A DNA stretch of 64,000 nt, taken from positions 1 through 64,000 of the forward strand of contig CAXMSE010000041.1 in assembly GCA_964196195.1 (NCBI GenBank), written 5' to 3'. The position numbers were made by a program, and so were the translations under genes. Positions 53,538-62,496 of this stretch are shown piece after piece. The DNA comes from OFTM10 sp964196195. Lineage in GTDB: Bacteria > Actinomycetota > Acidimicrobiia > Acidimicrobiales > Aldehydirespiratoraceae. Within the stretch, counting starts at the first letter, position 1. Every line of letters begins with the position of its first letter. The notes beneath the pieces are model-generated. The model had not been told where the DNA came from. It was given only the letters and a program-made list of their open reading frames with translations, and searched no databases.

Positions 53538-55444
53538 TGTTCTCCATGGGTGGCGGGTTCGGGGGTGGACCCTCATCGGTACAGGCCAACGCGGCCGCGG
53601 GATTGCCTCACGCCGACGTACCCGGTGAGCTGCGAAGCAAGGTCGAGAAGGTCCTCGAGCACGAGCCCGAACACGAGGTTGCCGAGGTCGAGTGGCACCA
53701 CGACGTGTGGGACCGACAGCCCTTCTCGTTGCGACGTTTCCTGTGGCCCCATCGGCTCCGCCTGCTCGGCGCGATCGGCCTCGTACTCATCGAAACGATC
53801 GCCCTGCAACTGGGCCCGGTCCTCACCCAGATCGGCATCGACGACGGTGTGCGAGCCGGCAACAAGAGCGTTCTCGTCACCACCGCCGCGGTGTATCTCG
53901 GCGCAGTGTTCGTGGCCGCGATCCTCGGCTGGGCCCGAGTGTCCTATACCGGCCGACTCGGTGAGCGGCTCAACGAAACCCTGCGGATCCGTGTCTTCAG
54001 CCACATGCAGCGTCAGGGGATCGCCTACTACACCGATGAGAAAGCGGGCGTGCTGCTCACTCGGATGACGTCGGACATAGAGGCCCTGGCCGTGCTCTTC
54101 CAGGAGGGCATCGTCAACCTCCTCGTCCAGGTGTTCACCCTCCTCGTGATCACCGTGGCCCTGTTCCTCTACGACCCCCTGCTGGCGGCCATCACCCTCG
54201 GTGTGGCCCTACCCCCCACCCTCATCAGTTCGCTCTGGTTCCGCAAGGTCTCCTCGGTTGGCTATCTGCGGGTGCGAAACCGCATCGCCGAGCTGCTCTC
54301 CGACCTCCAGGAATCGCTGGCGGGCATCCGCGTCATCGCCGCTCACAATCGACGCTCGGTAAACCTCCAGCGTCACCGCGAGGTGGTCGGGCGACACCGC
54401 GACGCCAACATCCACACCGCCAGAGCCAACTCGATCTACGCCCCCGGCACCGAGATGATCGGCATCGCCACCCAGGCCACGCTCCTCGGGATCGGCGGCG
54501 CTATGGTGGCCAATGGCCGGATCTCGGTGGGCGAGATGGCCGCCTTCCTGCTGTTTCTCACCTCTTTCTTCGCTCCGGTCCAAACCCTCGTGCAGCTCTA
54601 CAACTCGTATCAACAAGGCGGCGCCGCGATCGTGAAGCTGAGGGACTTGCTCAGTTCCGAACCGGCCGTGGTTCAGGCGCCCGATGCGGTCGACCTCCCG
54701 CCGATTACCGGAGCGATCGAGCTCCACGGTGTCACCTTCGGCTATCAACCGGGCCGACCGGTCCTTCACGATGTCGACCTGCGGATCGAGCCGGGAGAGA
54801 CGGTGGCGTTCGTGGGCGAGACCGGCGCCGGCAAGTCCACCATCGCCCGCCTTCTCACCCGCTTCTACGACCCCGACGAGGGAACGATCACGATCGATGG
54901 GCACGACCTGCGCTCGGTCACTCTCACCAGCCTTCGGTCCCAGCTCGGAGTGGTTCCCCAAGAGCCCTTCCTGTTCGCAGGAGTGGTGAGAGACAACGTC
55001 GCCTTCGCCCGCGGGAGCGCAACCGACCACGAACTGATGGAAGCCCTCACCGCGGTGGGCATCGACGATCTCGTCGATCGGCTGGGAGGACTCGATGCGC
55101 CCGTCCACGAGAGGGGAGCATCGCTCTCCGCAGGCGAGCGCCAGCTGCTGGCTCTGGCTCGCGCCTTCATCGCCAGGCCGCGGGTGCTGATTCTCGATGA
55201 GGCCACCAGCAATCTCGACCTCAACTCCGAATCTCGGGTCGAGCGGGCCCTCGACGTGGTGCTCGAAGGTCGAACAGCAGTGATCATCGCGCACCGATTG
55301 GCCACTGCCCGTCGAGCCGATCGGATCGCAGTCGTGCACGACGGCAGGATCGCCGAGCTCGGTAGTCATGAGGAGCTGGTGGCCTTCGAAGGCCGCTACG
55401 CGGCGATGCATGCCACCTGGGTGTCTCATGGAGGAGCGCAATGA
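53537..55444 (+). CDS. ABC exporter half-transporter, consensus catalytic site
   Basis: 635 residues with an extra ~70-residue N-terminal part (FSMGGGFGGGPSS start). Six helices follow, then the NBD: Walker A GETGAGKS, Walker B VLILDEATSNLD with the catalytic Glu, and H-loop IAHRLAT. The signature motif reads LSAGERQ rather than LSGGQ. Combined with the upstream half this gives one full and one impaired ATP site. Its stop overlaps the third ATPase gene by ATGA (55441-55444). Confidence 0.9.
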   Translation: MFSMGGGFGGGPSSVQANAAAGLPHADVPGELRSKVEKVLEHEPEHEVAEVEWHHDVWDRQPFSLRRFLWPHRLRLLGAIGLVLIETIALQLGPVLTQIGIDDGVRAGNKSVLVTTAAVYLGAVFVAAILGWARVSYTGRLGERLNETLRIRVFSHMQRQGIAYYTDEKAGVLLTRMTSDIEALAVLFQEGIVNLLVQVFTLLVITVALFLYDPLLAAITLGVALPPTLISSLWFRKVSSVGYLRVRNRIAELLSDLQESLAGIRVIAAHNRRSVNLQRHREVVGRHRDANIHTARANSIYAPGTEMIGIATQATLLGIGGAMVANGRISVGEMAAFLLFLTSFFAPVQTLVQLYNSYQQGGAAIVKLRDLLSSEPAVVQAPDAVDLPPITGAIELHGVTFGYQPGRPVLHDVDLRIEPGETVAFVGETGAGKSTIARLLTRFYDPDEGTITIDGHDLRSVTLTSLRSQLGVVPQEPFLFAGVVRDNVAFARGSATDHELMEALTAVGIDDLVDRLGGLDAPVHERGASLSAGERQLLALARAFIARPRVLILDEATSNLDLNSESRVERALDVVLEGRTAVIIAHRLATARRADRIAVVHDGRIAELGSHEELVAFEGRYAAMHATWVSHGGAQ

Positions 55445-56229
55445 CCGGAAGTCCCGTACTCGAGATGGCGGGCGTCAGTCGCACCATCGATGGGGTCGAC
55501 ATCCTCGACAACATCGATTGGCGCGTCGATGCCGGCGAGCGTTGGGTGCTGCTCGGTCCCAACGGTTCGGGGAAAACAACCCTCATCCGATTGGCTTCGA
55601 TGTGGCTCCATCCGTCTTCTGGCTCCCTGTCGGTACTCGGTGAGGAATTGGGACACACCGATGTCCGTCGGCTCCGCGAGCGCGTCGGCTTCGCCAGTGC
55701 GTCGATGGCCGACATGTTGAGGCCCAGCCTCTCGGTTTGCGATGTGGTGATGACCGCCCGCAACGCGGCCCTCGAGCCGTGGTGGCACCAGTACAGCGAG
55801 GCCGATGAGCAGTCTGCTCTCGACGCTCTCGAGCGGGTGGGGATCGCAGGCCTCGCCGATCGAAAGTTTGGGGTGTGCTCATCGGGTGAGCGCCAACGGG
55901 TGCTGTTGGCCCGGGCCCTGTCGATCGATCCTGGGTTGGTGCTTCTCGACGAACCCACCGCTGCTCTCGACCTCGCCGGCCGCGAGGCTCTCGTCTCAAC
56001 CCTCGCCGAGTTGGCAGCCGACCCCGCGGTGCCGCCGATCGTGCTCGTCACCCACCACGTGGAGGAGATACCTGCGGGGTTCACCCACGCCTTGTTGCTT
56101 CGCGACGGACGGGTGCACTCCCAGGGGCCACTCGACGAGGTCCTCACGGCTGCCAACCTCTCGGCATGTTTCGACATGGCGCTCGGGTTGGAGCAACAAA
56201 GGGGTCGTTGGGTGGCGTGGGCCACCTGA
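55441..56229 (+). CDS. Stand-alone ABC ATPase
   Basis: 262 residues: Walker A GPNGSGKTT, signature SSGERQR, Walker B LVLLDEPTAALD, H-loop VTHHVEE. It resembles the YlmA/ModF-like single ATPases. No permease gene is next to it; overlap with the exporter suggests co-expression only. Its end abuts the convergent thiamine pyrophosphokinase gene (no gap). Confidence 0.82.
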   Translation: MTGSPVLEMAGVSRTIDGVDILDNIDWRVDAGERWVLLGPNGSGKTTLIRLASMWLHPSSGSLSVLGEELGHTDVRRLRERVGFASASMADMLRPSLSVCDVVMTARNAALEPWWHQYSEADEQSALDALERVGIAGLADRKFGVCSSGERQRVLLARALSIDPGLVLLDEPTAALDLAGREALVSTLAELAADPAVPPIVLVTHHVEEIPAGFTHALLLRDGRVHSQGPLDEVLTAANLSACFDMALGLEQQRGRWVAWAT

Positions 56230-56871
56230 TCAGGTGGGTGAACTCACCACCAGCAGCACTCCCTCGGCCACCGACACCGTGGGCCGGTCGCTGATCACCT
56301 GGTTGGCGATTCCCCGCGCCCCGTGGGCATCGAGGTGTTCGTCGGAGAGTGGGTAGGCGAGACCGACGGTGTGCACGCCACGGGCATGCCCTCCGATCGG
56401 CAGGAGGGCGACATGATCACCTGTCGACAGGGGCAGAGTGCGTTGGCCCCGCACCACCCACGCTCGGCTCTCGCCGATTACCGCCTCGATCTCGACTTTC
56501 GACCAGACGGGTGAGGTGATCACGGCCAGGTTGGCCACCGCATGATCGAGGCGACCGCCGGCCCCCAGCATCACCCTCATCCTTGTAGCCCCGCGTTCCA
56601 TGCCGGCAGCGATGGCCAACTCCAGGTCGGATTCGTTCTTGTCGACGCGGTGGCGTTGGACCTCGGTGCCCTCGGCCTCAACCTCTGCCAGCACGGCCGG
56701 ATCCACCGAGTCCATGTCGCCCACCACCAGATCGACACGGACCCCGGCAGCACGGGCAACACCCAGTCCACCGTCGGCAGCGATCACCAGGTCGGGCTTC
56801 TCGGCTGCCTGGAAGCCTCCTGCTGGTGCCCCCGAGGCCACGACGAGGGCAAGAAATCCGGAGTTGGCCAT
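56230..56871 (-). CDS. Thiamine pyrophosphokinase
   Basis: 213 residues. It converts thiamine to thiamine diphosphate using ATP. Motifs: VIAADGGLGVARAAGV, DLVVGDMDSVDP, VDKNESDLELAI (the D-x-x-x-D/E-x-x-D type site), MLGAGGRLDHAVANL, and a C-terminal SDRPTVSVAEGVLLV strand pair. Convergent with the ABC ATPase gene and 39 bp from the protease gene upstream. Confidence 0.92.
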   Translation of the reverse strand: MANSGFLALVVASGAPAGGFQAAEKPDLVIAADGGLGVARAAGVRVDLVVGDMDSVDPAVLAEVEAEGTEVQRHRVDKNESDLELAIAAGMERGATRMRVMLGAGGRLDHAVANLAVITSPVWSKVEIEAVIGESRAWVVRGQRTLPLSTGDHVALLPIGGHARGVHTVGLAYPLSDEHLDAHGARGIANQVISDRPTVSVAEGVLLVVSSPT

Positions 56872-56910
56872 GGCCGTAAGATTAGAGCGACCGGAGCACG
56901 GAGAGCTTGC

Positions 56911-57699
56911 TCAGGCTTGGGCGGGACAGGCACCGGGCACGAGAGGCGTGCCGACGAGGGCCGCCGGATCGCGAATCAAAGCCACAATGCCGGTGTCGGT
57001 CGCCGTCTCGGTAGCCACCAGGATTCCGATGAGCTTGCCGTCGGGATTGAGCGCAGGGCCTCCCGAGACCCCGGGCGGAGTGGACGCATCGACGGCCACG
57101 AGTTCACCTCCGGTCAGCTGACCGGCCACAACCGCAACACCCACTCGAGGGCCCACCACTACTGTGCGCGGCCCGCCGCCCGGGTGGCCGACCACGGTGA
57201 TCGACTCGCCCATCGAGGGCACCATGCCCGCGGGCAGAGGGCCCACCATCGAGGCGTCGAGTTGGATGAGGGCGAGATCACGGCCGTCGGCGAACACCCC
57301 GAGTACCTCCCCGGTGAGTACCGAACCTCGATGATCGACTCGCACCAGCCCCGCGTCGCCAACGACGTGAGCCGCGGTGAGCAGGAGATTGTGGTCGACG
57401 AGGACGGCGGTGCCGCTGGATCGACCGCCACACGTCGTCACCGACACCTGCACGGCGATGACCCCATCGGTGGGTGCGGGGGCGACGTCGCCGCGACGCT
57501 CGACCACAGCTCCCCCGACCTCGGTGACGATGGTGTCGCCGCGCGTGGTGGTCGGAGACGGCGCAGTCGCCCCTGCTGCGGTGAACGACCCTGCACCGGC
57601 ACCAACCGCGAGCAGGCACAGGGCAGCCAGCAGGCCTGCCACGAGAAGCTGGGACCCGCGAAAGGATGACCACTCTCCGAGACTATTTCGCTCACGCAT
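56911..57699 (-). CDS. Membrane-anchored trypsin-like serine protease
   Basis: 262 residues. One N-terminal membrane helix (LLVAGLLAALCLLAVGAGAG) and a Thr-rich linker precede a chymotrypsin-fold domain. The catalytic His is in LLTAAHVVG, Asp in GRDLALIQLD and Ser in PGVSGGPALN. The usual GNSGGP reads GVSGGP. Two cysteines (TCGG and GACP) could pair. It probably acts outside the membrane; no PDZ domain. Related to the MarP/S1C group by shape only. Confidence 0.8.
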   Translation of the reverse strand: MRERNSLGEWSSFRGSQLLVAGLLAALCLLAVGAGAGSFTAAGATAPSPTTTRGDTIVTEVGGAVVERRGDVAPAPTDGVIAVQVSVTTCGGRSSGTAVLVDHNLLLTAAHVVGDAGLVRVDHRGSVLTGEVLGVFADGRDLALIQLDASMVGPLPAGMVPSMGESITVVGHPGGGPRTVVVGPRVGVAVVAGQLTGGELVAVDASTPPGVSGGPALNPDGKLIGILVATETATDTGIVALIRDPAALVGTPLVPGACPAQA

Positions 57700-57710
57700 A
57701 GTGAGGAAGC

Positions 57711-59030
57711 CTAGGGCAGATACGGGTCTGGGTCGACCGCGATCCCTTCGACTCGCACCTCGAAATGCAAATGGGGGCCCGTCGACCAGCCTGTGCTTCC
57801 CACCCAGCCAATGACCTCACCGCCAACCACGGCCTGGCCGGCGCTCACCGCAAGATCAGTCTGATGGGCGTAGACCGTGCTGAATCCGTTGCCGTGACTG
57901 ATAACCACGGTGTTGCCGTAGCCGTTCATCCATCCTGCAGTGAGCACAGTGCCCGAGGCCGCCGCCGCTATGGGATCGCCACGATTCCCGTTGAAATCGA
58001 TGCCGAAATGGGATCGCACGGTGCCGAAGATGGGGTGTACCCGCTCGCCGAAGGGGCTGGTGATCGAGCCGGGCACCGGTCGATTGGTGACGGCGAAATC
58101 ACCGGTCGGAGGCGGCGTATCGGCCGCTTCATCGGCGATCGACTCGTCGAGCGCTGCATCATCGGACGGGGTCGCCCCCTCCTCTTGTTCTTCTGCGGCA
58201 GCAGCCTCCTCGGCCGCCTTTCGAGCTGCCTCCTCCTCTGCGATCCGGCGAGCCTCTTCTTGCGCCGCAGCCCGAGCCGCTTCGGCTTCGAGTTGCTGGA
58301 TCTCAGCTGCAATCGCGCGGTCGGCGGCCCGCAGGTCGTCACCTGTGGCGTGCCAGTCGGCGATCCGCGTCTGGAGCTCGATTCGTAGGTGGTCGGCTTC
58401 GGCCCTCGCCTCCGCCAACTCCCCCAGGCGCTCCTCGAGTTGGGCCTGCTCGCGTTCGACCTCGGCAATCAGGTCGGCGGCACCACGTTCGGCTGCTTGC
58501 TGTTGAGCGACTTTGGAGCGGAGCTCGTCGACCAACTCGTACTCGTCGCCCACGATCTGGTCGAGGAAGGACCGACGAAGGGTGGCCTCCATCAGGTCGG
58601 CGGTATCCAGCTCATTGAAGCTGTCGTTGCGGGGACCGACAAATGCCTCCACCGCTCGCTCCCGCAAGCGGGTACGGACCGACTCGATCTCGTCGCCGAT
58701 TCGCGCAGCACGACCGCGGGCCTCCGCCGCCTGCGCCTCGGCAGCTTCGATGGCCTCCCGGGTGGCTGCGACCTTGGCCTCCTGAAGCGCGATGTGGGCG
58801 TCGATGGCGGCGAGAGCATCGAGCAGCTCGGCATCCTCGGCGCCCAAGGCGTCGAGCTGGGCCGCGACCTCTGCCGCGTCCCGGCGGTTTTCCTCGCGTT
58901 CGCCGCGAAGATCCTCGACCCCATCTTGGGCCACCGCCGCGCCGACACCCACCGCGGCGATCACAGCCACTACCAGAGCAGCCGTGAACGAGCCGAGCCG
59001 ACGAACCGGGACGCGATCTGGGGGAGACAC
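57711..59030 (-). CDS. M23 peptidase with coiled-coil (EnvC/NlpD-like)
   Basis: 439 residues from a GTG at 59030. One N-terminal membrane helix/signal (FTAALVVAVIAAVGVGAAVA) and a long coiled coil of about 230 residues, Ala/Glu-rich (AEARGRAARIGDEIESVRTR). A linker leads to a C-terminal LytM domain with the zinc ligands in RSHFGIDFNG and PHLHFEVRV. It cleaves or helps cleave peptidoglycan cross-links at the envelope. The coiled coil resembles EnvC/FtsEX-associated hydrolases. Confidence 0.9.
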   Translation of the reverse strand: MSPPDRVPVRRLGSFTAALVVAVIAAVGVGAAVAQDGVEDLRGEREENRRDAAEVAAQLDALGAEDAELLDALAAIDAHIALQEAKVAATREAIEAAEAQAAEARGRAARIGDEIESVRTRLRERAVEAFVGPRNDSFNELDTADLMEATLRRSFLDQIVGDEYELVDELRSKVAQQQAAERGAADLIAEVEREQAQLEERLGELAEARAEADHLRIELQTRIADWHATGDDLRAADRAIAAEIQQLEAEAARAAAQEEARRIAEEEAARKAAEEAAAAEEQEEGATPSDDAALDESIADEAADTPPPTGDFAVTNRPVPGSITSPFGERVHPIFGTVRSHFGIDFNGNRGDPIAAAASGTVLTAGWMNGYGNTVVISHGNGFSTVYAHQTDLAVSAGQAVVGGEVIGWVGSTGWSTGPHLHFEVRVEGIAVDPDPYLP

Positions 59031-59099
59031 TTGCCCGAAATCGTAACAGGAATGAAATAGATTCACGGACCGGGGTCGGTCTACCACCAACGTGCGAGG

Positions 59100-59900
59100 A
59101 TGCTGCCCATGGCTCTCCCCGATTACCGCCGCGACTCCTTTACCCATGCCGGTGTCACCCATGAGGTCTTCCACCGCGGATCAGGACCAGCTGTTCTCGT
59201 CGCACCGGAGATTCCCGGTGTCACCCCGCGTGTGGTGGAGTTTGCCGACCGTCTCGTCGACCTCGGCATGGCGGTGGCGATCCCATCGATGTTCGGCATA
59301 CCAGGTGCCGAGAGCACCCGACCGCGCTCCTTGGGGGTGCTGGCGCGGGCATGCGTCAACCGCGAGTTTCATGCCTTCGCGCTCGAAGACTCCTCCCCTG
59401 CCACAAACTGGCTGCGGGCCCTCGCCCGAGAACTGCACCGCACCCACGGAGGCCCTGGCATCGGCTTCGTGGGGATGTGTTTCACCGGCGGCTTCGGGCT
59501 CGCGATGATGCTCGACGACGCGGTGATCGCCCCGGTGTTGAGCCAGCCGTCCCAGCCTCTTCCAATCGGTGGCTCACGCAAGGCGTCGGTCGGGCTCGAC
59601 GAAACCCAGCTCGCGGCCGTCGCGGCCCGCGCCGCCGATGGCTGTCCGGTCCTCGGTCTGCGTTTCACCGGTGACCCCTACGTTCCCGAGGAACGATTCG
59701 ACACCCTCCGCACCGCCTTGGGCGACAACTTCCTCTACGAGGAGATCAAGAGCCCAGACCCCTCGGTGGAGCCACCCATCGAAAAGATGGCCCATAGCGT
59801 GCTCACCGAACATCTCGCCCCCGACGACCAGCCCGACCACCCCACCCAGGTGGCACTGAAGCGAACCCTCGACTTCTTGAGCGAGAGATTGCTGGCCTAG
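59100..59900 (+). CDS. Dienelactone hydrolase-family protein
   Basis: 266 residues of alpha/beta-hydrolase fold. PAVLVAPEIPGVTPRVVEFADRL is the N-terminal part and GIGFVGMCFTGGFGLAMML carries the nucleophile Cys elbow (G-x-C-x-G-G). The acid region is in LRFTGDPYVPEERF; the His may be in the C-terminal DHPTQVAL area. Start at 59100 or 59109. Overlaps the convergent membrane protein by 4 bp. Confidence 0.82.
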   Translation: MLPMALPDYRRDSFTHAGVTHEVFHRGSGPAVLVAPEIPGVTPRVVEFADRLVDLGMAVAIPSMFGIPGAESTRPRSLGVLARACVNREFHAFALEDSSPATNWLRALARELHRTHGGPGIGFVGMCFTGGFGLAMMLDDAVIAPVLSQPSQPLPIGGSRKASVGLDETQLAAVAARAADGCPVLGLRFTGDPYVPEERFDTLRTALGDNFLYEEIKSPDPSVEPPIEKMAHSVLTEHLAPDDQPDHPTQVALKRTLDFLSERLLA

Positions 59901-61282
59901 GCCCCCAGAAGCAAGAAGAGCCCCACGACGGTGTAGGTGATCATTACCGCCAACATCGGGTATTGGGAGCGGAGGGCGATACGAGCGGGGTAGCGCGAGA
60001 TTGCCAGGTCATGGGCCGCGGCCACCGCCAGCACATGGCCCACCGCGATGGCGAGTGTCTGTACCCAGGCGATCGTCGAGGGCGAGATCAGGGTCCAGTC
60101 GATGGCGTAGTCCTTGGTGCCGAAAAGATCCCAGCCCCGGCCGAACGGGTCGCTGATCTGGATGAACATGCGCTGGCCCTCGAGCATCAGCAGGCTGAAA
60201 TAGTGGGCGACGGAGTAGGCCGCCGCGATCGGGATCAGGGTGGGCCCGAAGACATTGCTGAGCCGAATCGGCTCCTCTCCTGTGATCGAAGCCATCGCGC
60301 TGATCGCGAACGAGTAGGCGAGCGATACCAGGCCGATCATCACCACCAGGCCAACGGTGTTCGCGGCAGTGAGCGACCAGCCGGTCCTGCTGCCGGCGAT
60401 GTCGGTCCAGAGGGAGCTGCGCGTGAATCCGTCGAACGTGGTGGAGCCGAGAACGACGAGGATAAAAGGCACCGTGCCGGCGATGTCGGGGACCGTGGCG
60501 AGACCCGCCAGAGGCGACCTGGCCCGCAGATGCCCCTCGGCGTCACGATGTAGGGGTGCCGCCGCCGCCAGCTTCGTGAACAGAACCGCGAACCCATCGG
60601 CGGTACGAACCCAACCCCTTCCATACACGGCCGCGCCACCGAGCAAGGAGACGCTGTAGATCGTGAGGAACACCCCGATCGATCGGGGGCTGCTGCTGCT
60701 GTGGTAGGCCAACTCGAACCAGACGAACCCGAAGATCGCGGCCACCGCTGGCCAGAAGGTCGCGTCCGGCGCGGTCGACGGAGACAGTTGGGTTCGGGTG
60801 ACGCGAGATCGCACCCATGCGGCACTGTCGGCGAGTGTCACATAGGGGTTGAAGGCGCGCCACAGGTCGCCCAGAAGAAAGGACACGATCTGCAGGCCCA
60901 CCCAGAACCAGATGAAAAGGGCGTCGCCAGTGATGTTGGCGGCGCTGCTGGTGTTGCCCTTCCACGCGGCGTACAGCATCACGCCGAACAAGAACAGCCC
61001 TACCAACTTCAACAACACTTCGACCGCTCGACCCGCCGGTGAGGTGAGGTCGGCGACAGAGCGGCCTTCGGCCGCGGCTGCCAGCCGCGGCCGCGACCAG
61101 AAAGCCCCGAGAATCACGAACGAACTCGCAACCGCGAATCCAGCGGCCCAGGCCATCTGCCAGGCCGGGAGCGGAAGGTCGGTCCGACCCCCGATCCCGT
61201 GGGCTGCCGCCGGGCCGGCCGAAACCAGCAAGGTGCCGGCGACCAGGGCGGTGAAGATGACGAGGCGGGTGCGATGGTTCAT
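59897..61282 (-). CDS. Polytopic membrane protein
   Basis: About 461 residues from the ATG at 61282 (MNHRTRLVIF), with a signal/helix (FTALVAGTLLVSAGPAAAHGIGG). About eleven further helices follow (IWFWVGLQIVSFLLGDLWRAFNPYVTLADS, AAIFGFVWFELAYHSSSSPRS, AWVQTLAIAVGHVLAVAAAHDLAIS, in parts). Similar actinobacterial proteins are named fenitrothion hydrolase, a label of doubtful value. Role unknown. A tiny ORF lies just upstream. Confidence 0.75.
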   Translation of the reverse strand: MNHRTRLVIFTALVAGTLLVSAGPAAAHGIGGRTDLPLPAWQMAWAAGFAVASSFVILGAFWSRPRLAAAAEGRSVADLTSPAGRAVEVLLKLVGLFLFGVMLYAAWKGNTSSAANITGDALFIWFWVGLQIVSFLLGDLWRAFNPYVTLADSAAWVRSRVTRTQLSPSTAPDATFWPAVAAIFGFVWFELAYHSSSSPRSIGVFLTIYSVSLLGGAAVYGRGWVRTADGFAVLFTKLAAAAPLHRDAEGHLRARSPLAGLATVPDIAGTVPFILVVLGSTTFDGFTRSSLWTDIAGSRTGWSLTAANTVGLVVMIGLVSLAYSFAISAMASITGEEPIRLSNVFGPTLIPIAAAYSVAHYFSLLMLEGQRMFIQISDPFGRGWDLFGTKDYAIDWTLISPSTIAWVQTLAIAVGHVLAVAAAHDLAISRYPARIALRSQYPMLAVMITYTVVGLFLLLGA

Positions 61283-61298
61283 GACGTTGTTGATTCGA

Positions 61299-61427
61299 TC
61301 ACGAAGCGACCGTGATGGTGGTGGACGCCACCACAGGTTCTCCGTCGACCACGTCGGGCCTTTGGTCGTTGGTGAATGCTCCCACGGTGATCTCAACATC
61401 GCCGTCGGGCAGGGCCGGAAGGTGCAT
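61299..61427 (-). CDS. Possible 42-residue protein
   Basis: ATG at 61427, stop at 61299, with GAGGTGA about 11 bases upstream and an in-frame stop before that. The peptide (MHLPALPDGDVEITVGAFTN, then DVVDGEPVVASTTITVAS) has strand-like alternation. It ends 17 bp before the membrane protein start, so it could be a small upstream gene or a remnant of a larger one. Confidence 0.35.
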   Translation of the reverse strand: MHLPALPDGDVEITVGAFTNDQRPDVVDGEPVVASTTITVAS

Positions 61428-61528
61428 CGATCGACTCTAGGTCACCTCGTTAGCCTCGGTCCTCTACACTGACCGCCACGCGTGTCGCTGCCAGCCGGGA
61501 GCGCGCATCCGCTCCCGAGGAGACCCAG

Positions 61529-61798
61529 ATGAGTCAGCCCGACCCCAACCCTCTGGTCGACGGTACCGATGTCGATCGACTCAAGACAGTGGCGGTCTCG
61601 ATAGTGGTCGCGGCCCTGGTCGTGAGCACCATTGCCGCCCTGATGTTCTATTCGTTCGGTCCGGATTACGGCGTGGGTTCGGCGATCGGTGTTGGCGTCA
61701 TGGCCGGATTCTGGTCGTCCCCGCTGTTCGGAGGAGTAGCCGGAAATGGGCTCCACGAGTGGCGTTTGGAACGGGCTGAGAAGGAAGCGCACCAGTAG
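61529..61798 (+). CDS. Small two-helix membrane protein
   Basis: 89 residues: short polar N-terminus, helix VAVSIVVAALVVSTIAALMFY, then a Gly-rich second helix VGSAIGVGVMAGFWSSPLFGGVAG (in parts), and a charged tail HEWRLERAEKEAHQ. Preceded by GAGGAG. It probably shares a transcript with the SDR gene 6 bp downstream. No family recognised. Confidence 0.6.
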   Translation: MSQPDPNPLVDGTDVDRLKTVAVSIVVAALVVSTIAALMFYSFGPDYGVGSAIGVGVMAGFWSSPLFGGVAGNGLHEWRLERAEKEAHQ

Positions 61799-61804
61799 CC
61801 CTTC

Positions 61805-62440
61805 GTGCGCGATTTCAGCGACAAGATCGCGGTGGTCACCGGGGGCGGCAGCGGAATCGGCCGAGAAATTGTGCGCCAACTCGCAGCCGCGGGGGCCCGG
61901 GTGGCGATGTGTGACCTCTCGGTCGACAGTATGCAACAGACCATCGCCCTCGTCGGCGAAGAAACGTCGGAGGCCGAGGTGCTGGCCCATCGCGCCGATG
62001 TATCAGACGAGGCCCAGCTGGCGGAGTTTCGCGACGTGATACTCGCCGGCTTCGACACCGACCACGTCCACCTGCTGTTCAACAACGCAGGGATCGCGGC
62101 TCCCGCGGCGTTCCTGGTCAACACCAGCAGTGTCAACGGCTTCTACGCGAGCATCGGGCCTGATCTGTCCCACACCGCCTACTCTGCGGCCAAGTTCGCG
62201 GTGAAAGGGTTCAGCGAGGCACTCATCACCGACCTCAGGCTCAACGCACCCCACGTGAAGGTCGCCGTTGTCATGCCGGGCCATGTCGGAACCCAACTCG
62301 TCAGGAACACCGTGAGGGCCCAGGTCGACGAACCCTCACCGGAGCTGGCCAAACTGCTCGACGCTGCGGCGCTCGACGAACGGGTTCGCACCGACCCGAG
62401 CACCGTCTACGACGAAACCCTGTTCACCCTCCTCGAATGA
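61805..62440 (+). CDS. Shortened short-chain dehydrogenase
   Basis: 211 residues, GTG start. Cofactor motif TGGGSGIG and NNAG are intact, the Ser is in VNTSSVNG and the Tyr/Lys in YSAAK. Between NNAGIA and LVNTSS about 40-45 residues usual in this SDR group are missing in frame. The C-terminus stops soon after LLDAAALDERV, again short. It may be a trimmed, still-folded protein or a decaying gene. Confidence 0.65.
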   Translation: MRDFSDKIAVVTGGGSGIGREIVRQLAAAGARVAMCDLSVDSMQQTIALVGEETSEAEVLAHRADVSDEAQLAEFRDVILAGFDTDHVHLLFNNAGIAAPAAFLVNTSSVNGFYASIGPDLSHTAYSAAKFAVKGFSEALITDLRLNAPHVKVAVVMPGHVGTQLVRNTVRAQVDEPSPELAKLLDAAALDERVRTDPSTVYDETLFTLLE

Positions 62441-62496
62441 CAGCGCCGCCGTCGAACATCTAGGGTCGGGCGCCCGCCAAGCCGAGGAGGCACGTG

